The notes under the pieces are model-generated. The model was not told the origin of the DNA. It did no database searches and worked only from the letters and a program-made list of their open reading frames with translations. The translations under genes were made by a program, and so were the position numbers. From CAZWKQ01 sp964634005 (GTDB lineage: Bacteria > Bacteroidota > Bacteroidia > Bacteroidales > JACABE01), in contig CAZWKQ010000018.1 in NCBI GenBank assembly GCA_964634005.1, positions 1 to 42,157 of the forward strand: DNA of 42,157 nt, in the 5' to 3' direction. Shown here one piece after another: positions 33,161 to 42,157 of the stretch; the stretch's first letter is position 1; every line of letters begins with the position of its first letter.

Positions 33161-34087
33161 GTGAGAATTTTCAAATCATTCAACGAGGTACCTTTAAGCA
33201 ATTTTCCTGTTGTAACAATAGGAATGTTCGACGGAGTTCATTACGGACATCAACAAATAATCAAAAGTGTTGTAAATGAAGCTGTTAAAAACAACGGAAA
33301 ATCTATTGTAATTACTTTCGACACTCATCCTCGCATGGTTCTTCGTCACGACGCTTATAAACTCAAATTTATTAATTCATATAATGAAAAAATCTCTCTG
33401 ATAGAAAAAGAAGGTGTTGATTATCTTGTTCTTATTCCTTTTACAAAAGAATTTTCACAAAAAACTACATCCGATTTCGTTAAAGAATATTTGGTTGACA
33501 TTTTAAAAGTAAAAATGCTGATTATTGGCTATGACAATCGTTTCGGAAATAAAGAGAATAACAATTTCAGCAGCCTTTTTGAAATTAGCAAACAATATAA
33601 TTTCGACATAAAAAAAATTGAAGTTCAGCAAATTGACGGATTAACTGTTAGTTCTACACGCATCAGAGAAGCTCTCGATAAAGGAAATATTAAACTTGCA
33701 AACAAATTGTTGGGTTATAATTATTATTTCTCGGGAAAAGTAATTAAAGGTAACCAAATTGGGCAAAAAATAGGCTTTCCTACTGCTAATATTGACCTCG
33801 AAAACGATTTTAAAATAATTCCTGCAATGGGGGTTTATGCCATAAAAGTTCTTTACAAAAATCAATTATACAAAGGTATGCTCAATATAGGCATTCGTCC
33901 TACTTTAAATATAAATAAACTTTCAATAGAAGTCAATATCTTCGACTTTAATGAAAATATTTACAACGAATATCTTACTATTTACTTAATTGACAGAATA
34001 AGAGACGAAATAAGATTTAGCAACTTAGAAGAACTTACTAATCAGCTTATAAAAGATAAATCTTATGCCGAAAAGTTACTTAGCTAA
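33161..34087 (+). CDS. ribF: Bifunctional riboflavin kinase / FAD synthetase
   Basis: RibF phosphorylates riboflavin to FMN and adenylylates FMN to FAD. The 308-residue protein has the N-terminal nucleotidyltransferase domain (VVTIGMFDGVHYGHQQII, GYDNRFGNKENNNF, LTVSSTRIREALDKGNIKLAN) and the C-terminal kinase domain (GKVIKGNQIGQKIGFPTANID, GVYAIKVLYKNQLYKGMLNIGIRPTLN). The start is a GTG at 33161; the MRIFKSFNEVPLSN beginning matches the family. The 3' end overlaps the LRR gene by 23 bp. With apbE two genes later this makes a flavin-related group. Confidence 0.95.
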   Translation: MRIFKSFNEVPLSNFPVVTIGMFDGVHYGHQQIIKSVVNEAVKNNGKSIVITFDTHPRMVLRHDAYKLKFINSYNEKISLIEKEGVDYLVLIPFTKEFSQKTTSDFVKEYLVDILKVKMLIIGYDNRFGNKENNNFSSLFEISKQYNFDIKKIEVQQIDGLTVSSTRIREALDKGNIKLANKLLGYNYYFSGKVIKGNQIGQKIGFPTANIDLENDFKIIPAMGVYAIKVLYKNQLYKGMLNIGIRPTLNINKLSIEVNIFDFNENIYNEYLTIYLIDRIRDEIRFSNLEELTNQLIKDKSYAEKLLS

Positions 34088-34676
34088 AAATATCAGCCTG
34101 ATTTTTTTCTTACTGTATTCTCTTTTGTCAAATGCTCAGTTGTTAAGCGATAGTGAGCTTGAAAGACAAACCGTTTATACATCAATAAATGAGGCTGTTA
34201 AAAACCCCGAAAAGGTTTACAAACTCGATTTAAGCAAAAAGAAACTCAGAAAAATTCCAATTGAGGTATTTTCTTTATACAATCTTCAAGAATTGAATCT
34301 GTCGAAAAATAAGTTGGAAAGCATACCGAGTGAAATAGGAAATCTCACAAACCTGCAAAAATTGAATATTTCGGCTAATAAAATTTCTAAACTGCCATCT
34401 ACAATAGGAAATCTAACAAATTTAAAGGAACTAATTGCCAATCGTAATAATATAAACGAATTACCTCCCGAAGTCGGAAATTTAATAAATCTTGAAAAGC
34501 TCGATTTGTGGAGTAATGAAATCGATAAATTGCCATTTGAGATTTCTAAGCTGCAAAATAATCTTAAGGTTTTAGATATGAGAGTAATACTAATAAATGC
34601 CGAAAAACAAAAAGCAATAATCGAGTTATTACCAGAAACATTTATTTATTTTTCAAAAAGTTGCAATTGTCATTAA
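34065..34676 (+). CDS. Secreted leucine-rich-repeat protein
   Basis: This is a 203-residue protein. A signal peptide (SLIFFLLYSLLSNAQ) is followed by about five LRR units of 23 residues with the pattern L-x-x-L-x-L-S-x-N-K-L-x-x-I-P-x-E-I-G-N-L-x-N, then a short cap (LPETFIYFSKSCNCH). LRR solenoids mediate protein-protein contacts; no partner is indicated. It lacks a T9SS sorting domain, so it is probably periplasmic. The start overlaps ribF by 23 bp in another frame, and a slightly later start is possible but would cut into the signal peptide. Confidence 0.85.
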   Translation: MPKSYLAKNISLIFFLLYSLLSNAQLLSDSELERQTVYTSINEAVKNPEKVYKLDLSKKKLRKIPIEVFSLYNLQELNLSKNKLESIPSEIGNLTNLQKLNISANKISKLPSTIGNLTNLKELIANRNNINELPPEVGNLINLEKLDLWSNEIDKLPFEISKLQNNLKVLDMRVILINAEKQKAIIELLPETFIYFSKSCNCH

Positions 34677-34695
34677 ATTAATATAATTATTCATT

Positions 34696-35706
34696 ATGAA
34701 AAAAATAGTTTTATTATCAATAGCCCTATCCGTATTAATAATTTCCTGTAAACAGAAAGCGGAATTGAAACCGGTTAAATTCGGAGGTGAAGCCCAGGGG
34801 ACTTATTATGCTGTTACATATTATTCAAAAACAGGTGAGAACTTTCAGCCACAAATTGATTCGATATTAAAAGCGTTTAATTTTTCGGCGAGTTTATGGG
34901 AGCCAAATTCTACAATTTGCAAGGTAAACAGAAACGATTCTTTAATCGGTCACGATAGTATTTTTGTAGATATATTTAATAAGTCGGCAGCTATATCGGA
35001 AAAAACTGACGGATATTTCGATTTTACTGTCGGGCAACTTGTAAATGCTTGGGGATTTGGTTTCGAAAGTCGTGCAAAACTTAATAAACATATAGTTGAC
35101 AGTTTGTTGCAATATGTTGGTTATAAAAATATAAATATTTCAAATGGTAAAGTTATAAAGTCAAATCCAAATATAAAGATCGATTTCAATGCCATAGCAC
35201 AGGGTTATTCTGTGGATATATTAGCAAAATTTCTCAGAGATAAGGGGATAGATAATTATCTGATTGACGTAGGCGGAGAGGTTTTAGGTAAAGGTAAAAA
35301 ACCTGATGGTAGTTTGTGGACAGTTGGTATAGAAAAACCGGCAGAAAAGGCTGATTCGGACAGAATTTTGAAAGCAAAAATAAAACTCAATAACAAAGCA
35401 ATTGCAACTTCGGGAAATTACAGAAAATACTACGAAGAAAACGGAGTAAGATATTCGCATACCATAGATCCCAAAACCGGATATCCCGTAAAACATAGTT
35501 TGCTTAGTGTAACTGTTTTATCTGATGAATGTTGGGAAGCCGATGCTTATGCAACTGCTTTTATGGTTATGGGATTAGAAAAAAGCCTCAAGTTTTTGGA
35601 AAAAGAAAAAAAACTTGAGGCCTTTTTTATTTATAACGACGAAAGCGGTAAACTAAAAACCCACTCTACCGAAGGAATTAAACAGTTGATTGAAGAATTA
35701 GAGTAA
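34696..35706 (+). CDS. apbE: FAD:protein FMN transferase ApbE
   Basis: ApbE attaches FMN covalently to threonine of exported flavoproteins such as Na+-NQR and RNF subunits. The 336-residue lipoprotein (signal KKIVLLSIALSVLIISC) has the family motifs GEAQGTYYAVTYYSK, TDGYFDFTVGQLVNAWGFG, KIDFNAIAQGYSVDILAKFLRDKGIDNYLIDVGGEV, TSGNYRKYYEENGVRYSHTIDPKTGYPV and WEADAYATAFMVMG, the last with the Mg2+-binding Asp. It acts on the periplasmic face. The final 120 bp of coding sequence contain a 13-bp hairpin with T-runs on both strands. The convergent gene's stop abuts directly. Confidence 0.95.
   Translation: MKKIVLLSIALSVLIISCKQKAELKPVKFGGEAQGTYYAVTYYSKTGENFQPQIDSILKAFNFSASLWEPNSTICKVNRNDSLIGHDSIFVDIFNKSAAISEKTDGYFDFTVGQLVNAWGFGFESRAKLNKHIVDSLLQYVGYKNINISNGKVIKSNPNIKIDFNAIAQGYSVDILAKFLRDKGIDNYLIDVGGEVLGKGKKPDGSLWTVGIEKPAEKADSDRILKAKIKLNNKAIATSGNYRKYYEENGVRYSHTIDPKTGYPVKHSLLSVTVLSDECWEADAYATAFMVMGLEKSLKFLEKEKKLEAFFIYNDESGKLKTHSTEGIKQLIEELE
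35579..35628. terminator. Bidirectional terminator-like hairpin inside apbE
   Basis: GCCTCAAGTTTTT (35585-35597) pairs perfectly with 35609-35621. An A-run (35579-35584) precedes and a T-run (35623-35628) follows, so both strands show stem plus U-tract. It encodes KSLKFLEKEKKLEAFF of ApbE, about 80 bp before the stop. The convergent genes abut at 35706/35707, which leaves no other room for a terminator. Confidence 0.7.
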
Positions 35707-37953
35707 TCATCTGTATAACAAAAGTTTATTTGTTGTTTTTCCTTCTGTAGTAATGTTTACAATATAGCTTCCTTTCGGATATTCTGTCATACTAAAGTTG
35801 TAGGTTAAACCTGATATTCTATCTTTTTTCAACAATTTGCCTTCGATACTATAGAGCGAAATATAAGCATCTTTTGCAAAATTGTCGGGTAGAATAATAT
35901 TAAAATTATCAGAAGTTGGATTTGGATAAATGCTTATTTCGTTTGGAGATGAATTTTCAACAAGCCCTGTTACTACATCCACTACCCAAATACCATTCGA
36001 AATAGTCCCTAAATAAGCTTTTTGTCCTAAATAATGTATTTGGTTCACTTCCATACCTTGATGCCAATCGGAAATGTAATGTAATATATTCCATGAATTT
36101 CCGTCATCAATACTTATATACAAGCCAATATTGGTTGCTAAAAGCCATCTGTTGCCGCCTATATATTTTATTGCGTTTACCAGATAGTTGGCCGGAAGTC
36201 CGTATGTATTAATCAATGTCCAGGTATTTGTTGCAATATTAAATTTGTATAATGCATCTTTGTTATACATTTTGTCTCTTAAAACAAAAATAGGCATATT
36301 GATATTTTGAGGGTCAAAATCCATAATAGCATTACCTTTATCCCCGTGCTTTCCCTGTTGTGAGCGTTTTACAACCAAATTGTTATTTGTTAAATAGGTT
36401 GAAATATCGGTAAAACTTTGACCGAAATTATTTGCTTTGTAAATATTATCAAAATCATCCCAATCGCTTGTTGAGTTGAATGCAAACAAGCAATTTGAAT
36501 TTCCTTTAAAGAAAGTTCTGTAAAAATTGTTCTGATTGTTAGGCTTTATCCAAGTATTGCCAAAATCGAAAGAAACAATAACGCCTACATTGTACGATGA
36601 TGGGTCGATATAATTTAAAAATAAAGCCGAATCGCACTTACCTGCAAACATAATACCTTCATTATTGTTATAAGGCGAAGTTAAGTTTAATAATGTCCAG
36701 AAACTGCCGTTATTTGTTGACTTATAAATATATTGTTTTCCTGTATTAAAATCGTTGTTTATCGAAAACAAGTTGTTTTTAACTTCGAATATATCATCAA
36801 TAAAATAAGCTATATTGTTAAATCCCGGAAGGCCGTTATTTGACATTGTCCAACTTGCCCCTTGATTATCGGAACGAATTATGCCTATAGTTTCACGCGA
36901 TAGTATAAGTGTATTGCCGCAAAGCTGCAAATTATCGGCATTGGTTGCATAAAAGTTTGTACTAGGTTTAATCCAGTTTATACCGTTATTGTTAGAAAAA
37001 TAAATTTCATCGTAAATGCCGTTAGCTATCAGCGAACCTGATGATGCTTCTATTATATTTCTGAAAAACGGAAAAGATGCATTTTGTACAACTAATTCCG
37101 AAAAAGTCGTTCCTTGATTTGTAGATTTATACAGCTTAATACTCATTGTTGACTGATTGAAAATGAGTGCATAAATTGTACTTTCCGTAAACGAGCATTC
37201 TATAATGTTATAACCTGATGGCAGCTTCCCCGAACTTATATTTATCCAAGTATTTGTCGAAAAGTTGTACTTATAAATTGAGTTGCTTTCCCTGAAATAC
37301 AGGTTATTGTAATTATCTCCGCCGAACTCGTCGTCGTAAAAATTAGAGACATTAAGCCCGTTGAATGAAATTGGCTGCAGATTAGTTCCGTCAATTGTAT
37401 AGAAAAGGCTATCCTCTCTAAGCAGATAAAGTTTGTTTGGATTTAATGAAAGCAACTTCAGATTTCCTCCGTACCATGTACCATTCCAAACAGTTGTTTT
37501 AGGAATCCAATTTACGCCGTTACTTGTTGAAAATAATTTTAATCCATTAGCATCTGTTCCAATAATATAGAGTTCAGCTCCCAATTTGCCAATAGTGTTT
37601 ATCCACCACAAAGGAGAACTAAGTTGTATCCAAGTAGTGCCATTATCAATGGATTTATATAATCCATTATTGTAATTACTTTGACTTAATGCGTAAAAAT
37701 CGTTACCTAAACTTACTATCTGTTCGCAGTTGGCTGAAAACAAACTAAAATTTTGAGATACATTTTGCCATGTTTGGCCATTATTTGTAGTTTTAAACAT
37801 ACCTCCTCTGTTGCCGACTATTATACAATTTGAATTTTTTGCATAAGTTCTAATTTCTCCGCCGGCAAATAAGGTATCATTTATTTGACTTACCTGACTT
37901 TGTGAAATCGCCGAAATCACAAGTCCTAAAAATAAAAGATACAAGTTTTTCAT
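35707..37953 (-). CDS. T9SS cargo with Asp-box (BNR-like) beta-propeller
   Basis: This is a secreted protein of 748 residues. The signal peptide is KNLYLLFLGLVISAISQSQ. Repeated blades carry the Asp-box-like pattern T-T-N-N-G-Q-T-W, S-I-D-N-G-T-T-W, S-T-N-G-V-N-W, S-F-D-F-G-N-T-W and S-I-D-D-G-N-S-W, typical of sortilin/BNR-like propellers that often bind or trim glycans; no sialidase active-site set is recognised. The C-terminus is a type A sorting domain (IYPNPTSDNFNIIL, ISLYSIEGKLLKKD, YPKGSYIVNI, NKLLLYR). The ATG at 37953 starts the signal peptide; the ATG at 37998 would prepend 15 residues. Confidence 0.88.
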   Translation of the reverse strand: MKNLYLLFLGLVISAISQSQVSQINDTLFAGGEIRTYAKNSNCIIVGNRGGMFKTTNNGQTWQNVSQNFSLFSANCEQIVSLGNDFYALSQSNYNNGLYKSIDNGTTWIQLSSPLWWINTIGKLGAELYIIGTDANGLKLFSTSNGVNWIPKTTVWNGTWYGGNLKLLSLNPNKLYLLREDSLFYTIDGTNLQPISFNGLNVSNFYDDEFGGDNYNNLYFRESNSIYKYNFSTNTWINISSGKLPSGYNIIECSFTESTIYALIFNQSTMSIKLYKSTNQGTTFSELVVQNASFPFFRNIIEASSGSLIANGIYDEIYFSNNNGINWIKPSTNFYATNADNLQLCGNTLILSRETIGIIRSDNQGASWTMSNNGLPGFNNIAYFIDDIFEVKNNLFSINNDFNTGKQYIYKSTNNGSFWTLLNLTSPYNNNEGIMFAGKCDSALFLNYIDPSSYNVGVIVSFDFGNTWIKPNNQNNFYRTFFKGNSNCLFAFNSTSDWDDFDNIYKANNFGQSFTDISTYLTNNNLVVKRSQQGKHGDKGNAIMDFDPQNINMPIFVLRDKMYNKDALYKFNIATNTWTLINTYGLPANYLVNAIKYIGGNRWLLATNIGLYISIDDGNSWNILHYISDWHQGMEVNQIHYLGQKAYLGTISNGIWVVDVVTGLVENSSPNEISIYPNPTSDNFNIILPDNFAKDAYISLYSIEGKLLKKDRISGLTYNFSMTEYPKGSYIVNITTEGKTTNKLLLYR

Positions 37954-37967
37954 AGTTTTTTTTTCTT

Positions 37968-37975
37968 CAAAGTTA
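37968..37975 (-). promoter_or_regulatory. -7 box of the propeller cargo gene
   Basis: On the minus strand TAACTTTG matches TAnnTTTG, 14 bp before the ATG at 37953. This spacing would give a very short leader and supports the choice of start, since the ATG at 37998 lies upstream of it. Confidence 0.45.
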
Positions 37976-38187
37976 CAAAACTTTAAAGCGTAAATCAATT
38001 ATTAATTAATATTTTTTAATAATTAAGTTCAAGTAGCAATTGTTTTTTTTAAAAATAATAAAGACTATAAAGAAAGAATTCCGGCAGTGCTTATTTGTTC
38101 CTTTTGTGCATTGTAGTTCATTTTAATTTGATATTATGTTGTTATTGTATTCTATTTCCCCATTAAATATTAACTATTAACCATTAA

Positions 38188-39678
38188 CTAATAACCATTA
38201 ACCATCAACAAAGCAATGCTCTCTCCCACCACCACTTTATACAAACCGGGTTTAAAGCCTGATGTGTTTATTATTGCTTGGCTGCTGCCTTTGGGTAGTT
38301 TTTCTTCATATACCTTTTGCCCGAGCATATTGTAGATTTGCAGCATTAGGGCTTTTTCTGCTATTGGGTATGTTATGGTAGTTTGGGTAGTGGAAGGGTT
38401 GGGGTAGATTTGGAGTTCTCCTTTTGGAGTATAATTATCTTCCCTAACATCTGTTGTTAATAAATTTCCCGTTTTTACCAGCCATATCTGACAGCCATGA
38501 AGTATATTAAATGATTCTACTTGCCCGATTCCTGTTATACTGCCATCTGCATTTAACACATTATCCCATATAATATTTTTATCTGCATAGCTATTCATAT
38601 TAGTAAAATATTTATAACCCAAGCTATCACCATTGGCATTAAGACTTAATAAAAAACTATGATAATAATAATTATTATTCCCTGTCCCATTTTCTACATA
38701 GTTAAATCCGATAACAACAATATTATTATTGGGTAAAATTCTGATGCTGCTAACTGAATTATTATACTTTATTGTATCGTAAATTTTATCCCAGATGGTA
38801 TTTCCATCCGGATTAAATTTTATCACATTAATACGCCCCAAAGTAGCTTCATCAGATGGATCTGTATATGTAGCATAACCATAAGCAACCACATAATCGC
38901 CTTGCGGAGTTACGGCTGAGTAAACTCCCTGATAACGATTATTGTTTCCTAATATACGGTACCATTTTATATTGCCTATACTATCCAGTTTCATTACAAG
39001 TGGACGTGAATCGCCAAATGCATATGAACCTCTTCCACCTGAAATAAAAAAGCCCTTATCCGGCGTTTCTGCTATACTAAATCCTTTACTAAAATTACCA
39101 AATGAAATGTTTTTTTTCCATAATATATTGGCTAAACTGTCGGTTTTTATTATAAGTATATCACTAACTGTTGAACTCATCAACTTATATCCCAAACATA
39201 CCAAACCTTTGTCTGAGGCTTCAATTACTTGTACCAATATCTCTTGTTGTGTTTCCTGAGGCAATACTTTAGTCCATAAGGTATCGAAATTGCTGTTTAA
39301 TCTTACTATTATACTTTTATTATAATAATTTGTATCTCTTACCAAAGTAGTACAATAGCCTCCATCCTGAGTTGAGTATATATAAGTGCTGTAATGTGTA
39401 AAATGGTAATATCCGCTTCGGCTGAATATTAATTTTTTTTCTGTATTGCCCAAAGTATCTATTTTAAAATAAACTACACTTTGGTTATTGTTATTCAGCG
39501 TATCATAACCTACCGTCCCTACCACATAATCATTTCCTAATGCAGCTATTGAATTCGCGACAAAAGGAGTACTTGGGGGTGTATTGTCATAGGGTGCAAT
39601 GGCTTTATTGATCTCGATAGACTGGCCAAAAGCTGTAATACTTAATAGAAGAAAGAACAAGAATATTATTTTTCGCAT
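38188..39678 (-). CDS. T9SS cargo, predicted beta-propeller
   Basis: This is a secreted protein of 496 residues. After the signal peptide (RKIIFLFFLLLSITAFGQ) the body consists of repeated blades such as GNDYVVGTVGYD, DGGYCTTLVRD, DKGLVCLGYKL, DKGFFISGGRG, GDYVVAYGYATY and NNIVVIGFNYVENG, each followed by V-I-K-x-N/D-x-x-G-x-x-x-W. This pattern is that of delta-60-type or PQQ-like propellers. The end is a type A sorting domain (IYPNPSTTQTTITYP, LQIYNMLGQKVYEEKLP, FKPGLYKVVVGE). The last codons run into a TTAACYAT-rich simple repeat. No catalytic residues are evident. Confidence 0.87.
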   Translation of the reverse strand: MRKIIFLFFLLLSITAFGQSIEINKAIAPYDNTPPSTPFVANSIAALGNDYVVGTVGYDTLNNNNQSVVYFKIDTLGNTEKKLIFSRSGYYHFTHYSTYIYSTQDGGYCTTLVRDTNYYNKSIIVRLNSNFDTLWTKVLPQETQQEILVQVIEASDKGLVCLGYKLMSSTVSDILIIKTDSLANILWKKNISFGNFSKGFSIAETPDKGFFISGGRGSYAFGDSRPLVMKLDSIGNIKWYRILGNNNRYQGVYSAVTPQGDYVVAYGYATYTDPSDEATLGRINVIKFNPDGNTIWDKIYDTIKYNNSVSSIRILPNNNIVVIGFNYVENGTGNNNYYYHSFLLSLNANGDSLGYKYFTNMNSYADKNIIWDNVLNADGSITGIGQVESFNILHGCQIWLVKTGNLLTTDVREDNYTPKGELQIYPNPSTTQTTITYPIAEKALMLQIYNMLGQKVYEEKLPKGSSQAIINTSGFKPGLYKVVVGESIALLMVNGY

Positions 39679-39695
39679 ATTGTTTTGTTTTAAAA

Positions 39696-39726
39696 ACAGA
39701 GCAAAGTTATAAAAACTTTGCTCTGT
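39696..39726 (-). terminator. Terminator after the partial cargo gene
   Basis: ACAGAGCAAAGTT (39696-39708) pairs perfectly with 39714-39726 around a 5-nt loop. On the minus strand a T-run (complement of 39692-39696) follows. It lies 19 bp past the stop of the gene at 39746. A TAACTTTG -7-like box for the next gene (39702-39709, minus) overlaps the same hairpin. Confidence 0.8.
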
Positions 39727-39745
39727 GTAAGATTAATTAATAAAT

Positions 39746-42157
39746 TTATTTTTTAATAAATTTAACGGTATCAAATGCTTTTCCATTATTATATACCGTA
39801 CAATAATAGCTGCCTTTGGCAAATTCTCTGATATCGATTATCTGCTGTGTTTTTCCAAATTCTTTTTCAAGAACGATTTTACCCATAGCATCGGTAATCT
39901 GCAATCTTAAATTATTACCAACGCCTTCGGTATTGCATTCAATGGCAATATAATCAGTAGCCGGATTGGGACTGATTTTTATTTGCTGTTCATTTGCAAT
40001 AGCAGTTTTGCCTTTTTTAGGTGAAGCCATTTTCAATGGTCTGTCTGTAGCTATATAAATAGGTTCTGCGTAAACAAAGCCAGGCTCCAATGCCATACGG
40101 CAGGCAGTTGCCAAAGAGCCTGTTACAGTATTATCAGTTTCCGACAGATTTATCAACAGATTGCGGTCATTTTCCGATAAATCATTCCATTTAGGATGAG
40201 TAGATTCTATTGTAATTAAAACCGGAATCAGGTTCGTCATTTTGGCATGGCGATCTGCTTCTTCGGGTTGCAGTTCATTATCTATCATTGTACCTATAGT
40301 AGTCAAAGATAATAAAGCTCCCTCATAATCCTGATTGCTTATTTTGGCAAAAACCAGTTCGTATTTGCTTTCTATATCGCTTTCATTATCCAGCAAACTC
40401 AAATACTGTTGCATTCCGTATTCGGTGGTATCGTTCAGATAGCATTGTTTCAGCAAATTCATATAGGTATTGCGTTCGGATGCATAGTACGAAATATCAG
40501 CCTGCATATTTTCTATAGGTGAAATTACAGCCAAACCTTGTTTAATCTCGTCTATCCATGCATCGGGCAAGGGATTAACGCGATTAATAAGGGCATCCCA
40601 TGCCTTTTCGTACCGACAAACCTGCGGATTTGCCAGTAAGATTAATTTCAGCATCAGTGGTGTTAACACATCTTCACGCTTAATGGCATCTATCAATACC
40701 TCTTCCGATAATTTAGGAGAGCCTAAAAGCAATTCATTATACAAATCGAAAGCATCCCATGTAGTAGAGATTTTGATATCATGACGTAAACCTTCGGTAT
40801 TGCCGTTATCAACCCATAAGCTATAAATCAGCTTCGATGTATTTAGTAGAGCAGATTTTTGCTGTATTAAAGTGTTTAATTGAATGGCATTATAAGGATA
40901 GGGTTGAGGTGTTCCTGTTTGTAAAGCTATACCAGGACATGTTTCTTCTTTATTTGTACGAATAGCAGAAGTTGGCATAGGTTTTACTATAGGATCAGGA
41001 TTACAGTAATAAGGAACCCATGAATCATTAATATTATCACCTGCATGATGAAAATATTTGATATATGCCCCTCCGTTCTTAATATCGGTATAATCGTTAG
41101 TAGTGGGTCCGAATTTAGAAAAGATATTACCAGCCGGTTTTTTCTTATCTTCAGGTGAATTACCAGTAGTGGTAGTTCCTTGAAAAACAGAAATTCCTTC
41201 GCCTATTACTGAAATATCCTGCTTATTGCCCGAATAATCGTTGCATTTGATTTTGAGACCTTTTTGAGAATTATTATAACCGCTGTTATTTCCCTGCGAT
41301 TGGGTAGCTGCCCTTTCGATATTCTGGAAGCTGTTGTTGTAAACTAAATTAGCAGCAGCCAAATCGCCCGAGCCGTTGATAATTAAACCATAAGCTGCAT
41401 TATTAACAGCATTATCCACTTTGTCAAAACTATTGCCTTCAACCGTGTAGCCTGTACAATAGTCTAAATACATACCATAGGCAGTATTATCAGTACCTGC
41501 TACCTCAGCATTAATTTGTACAAAATTATCAGGAATTTTAAAAGTATTGGCAGTAAGCCATGCTTTGGTATAGTTTTTAGCATAAATACCATGGAGATTC
41601 TTATTGAATAATGCCCTTTTTACCTGTATGGGTTTTTCAGTTAATACCGAAATACTTTTAATACCATATTGCAGATTATAAAACTCGGTTTGGTTAACGG
41701 AATTATCAATATTGAAATAAGATTCAGTACTATTTATTCCAATACCTGCATTGCTGAAATTAGAAGTAATATTTGAAGAGTTGTTTTTAAATTGACAACC
41801 AAATATTTCAATACCTTTAATTTTATCGAGATTAATAAATTGCAGGAAAGGCTTATTTGCAGTTGTAAAATAATTATTGTCAGTAATAAAAGTACAGTTT
41901 TTTAAAGTACTGATATCATTAAATGGATTGCCATTATTTAACGAAATATTTGAATATTTCCTCATCTTAACAGCAGTCTGATTATTTATAAAGTTTGCAT
42001 TATAAGCGGAGATTATTCCACCACCTCTTGTATCATCATCATTATTTCTTAATGTTTGAATACCATAAATTGCATTGCTGATTGTAGCGTTGTTTGATAA
42101 TGCTATTTTACCATGCTGTGTTTCATCAAACTGACTTTGTGTATAATGACCTTTAAC
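39746..42157 (-). CDS. T9SS cargo with beta-helix repeats (5' end outside the window)
   Basis: The frame is open from the right window edge to the stop at 39746, so at least 803 residues are coded and the start is missing. An internal Met at 41965 is not the true start: the 64 codons upstream continue the same style (GKIALSNNATISNAIYGIQTL, RGGGIISAYNANFINN). The N-terminal part (to about 41100) has right-handed beta-helix repeats with N-N-S-F-Q-N, GIGINSTESYFNI and GIKSISVL-type turns. A helical middle region (41000-40100, ELLLGSPKLSEEVLIDAI to LINLSETDN) follows, then a type A sorting domain (ISPNPATDYIAIEC, LQITDAMGKIVLEKEFG, FAKGSYYCTVYNNG, KFIKK). It is likely a surface adhesin or structural protein. 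Confidence 0.88.
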   Translation of the reverse strand, partial: VKGHYTQSQFDETQHGKIALSNNATISNAIYGIQTLRNNDDDTRGGGIISAYNANFINNQTAVKMRKYSNISLNNGNPFNDISTLKNCTFITDNNYFTTANKPFLQFINLDKIKGIEIFGCQFKNNSSNITSNFSNAGIGINSTESYFNIDNSVNQTEFYNLQYGIKSISVLTEKPIQVKRALFNKNLHGIYAKNYTKAWLTANTFKIPDNFVQINAEVAGTDNTAYGMYLDYCTGYTVEGNSFDKVDNAVNNAAYGLIINGSGDLAAANLVYNNSFQNIERAATQSQGNNSGYNNSQKGLKIKCNDYSGNKQDISVIGEGISVFQGTTTTGNSPEDKKKPAGNIFSKFGPTTNDYTDIKNGGAYIKYFHHAGDNINDSWVPYYCNPDPIVKPMPTSAIRTNKEETCPGIALQTGTPQPYPYNAIQLNTLIQQKSALLNTSKLIYSLWVDNGNTEGLRHDIKISTTWDAFDLYNELLLGSPKLSEEVLIDAIKREDVLTPLMLKLILLANPQVCRYEKAWDALINRVNPLPDAWIDEIKQGLAVISPIENMQADISYYASERNTYMNLLKQCYLNDTTEYGMQQYLSLLDNESDIESKYELVFAKISNQDYEGALLSLTTIGTMIDNELQPEEADRHAKMTNLIPVLITIESTHPKWNDLSENDRNLLINLSETDNTVTGSLATACRMALEPGFVYAEPIYIATDRPLKMASPKKGKTAIANEQQIKISPNPATDYIAIECNTEGVGNNLRLQITDAMGKIVLEKEFGKTQQIIDIREFAKGSYYCTVYNNGKAFDTVKFIKK

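Noticed and set aside
41963..41965. Start codon of the last cargo gene at 41965
   Set aside because: The frame remains open to the window edge with the same beta-helix style sequence, so the real start lies outside.

Overview
The window looks like a scaffold from a Bacteroidota bacterium, most likely class Bacteroidia. The evidence is AT-rich DNA, start codons without clear Shine-Dalgarno sites, several TAnnTTTG-type -7 promoter boxes, a PheS with the Cys-rich insert usual in this phylum, and at least seven secreted proteins ending in type IX secretion system (T9SS) C-terminal sorting domains, plus a T9SS plug protein. A run of 100 Ns at 15154-15253 shows that it is a draft assembly, probably a metagenome or single-cell scaffold.

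Layout. 1-6089 (minus strand): groES-groEL with its terminator, then a secretion and envelope operon (sigma-54 activator, T9SS cargo, lptE, TPR protein, secG). 6183-9368: a SpoU methyltransferase and a GNAT acetyltransferase (plus), then a T9SS cargo and an alpha/beta hydrolase (minus). 9369-10342: a gene-free stretch packed with structure: two perfect hairpins, a MITE-like element with 19-bp inverted ends, a 42-bp tandem array, and a 75-bp element that also occurs inverted at 6183. 10343-12354: a C69 peptidase and a small lipoprotein. 12450-22295: two giant secreted repeat proteins. The first ends in dockerin, cohesin-like and T9SS sorting domains; the second has three cohesin-like domains, five nearly identical 90-residue repeats, PKD and T9SS sorting domains. 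The T9SS plug gene follows directly, then an MBL hydrolase, nitroreductase, LOG-family protein and rsmI.

26357-28926 is the clearest mobile-DNA event. A 1600-bp IS1634-like element (26842-28441) is flanked by direct repeats of 485 bp. The repeat carries the 3' part of mltF and the tail of rsmI, so the insertion lies inside mltF yet leaves one intact copy of both genes. 28509-35706 is housekeeping: mltF, a DUF456 protein, tyrS, pheS, tRNA-Arg(CCU), ribF, an LRR protein and apbE. The apbE gene carries a bidirectional terminator-like hairpin inside its coding sequence. 35707 to the right edge holds three more T9SS cargo genes on the minus strand, the last cut by the window end.

Themes. Export and surface display dominate: SecG, LptE, the T9SS plug and many T9SS substrates. 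The cohesin/dockerin pair could form a non-covalent surface assembly, but this is inference from domain content. GroEL carries an apparent insertion of about 35 residues at the equatorial-intermediate hinge, which deserves checking.
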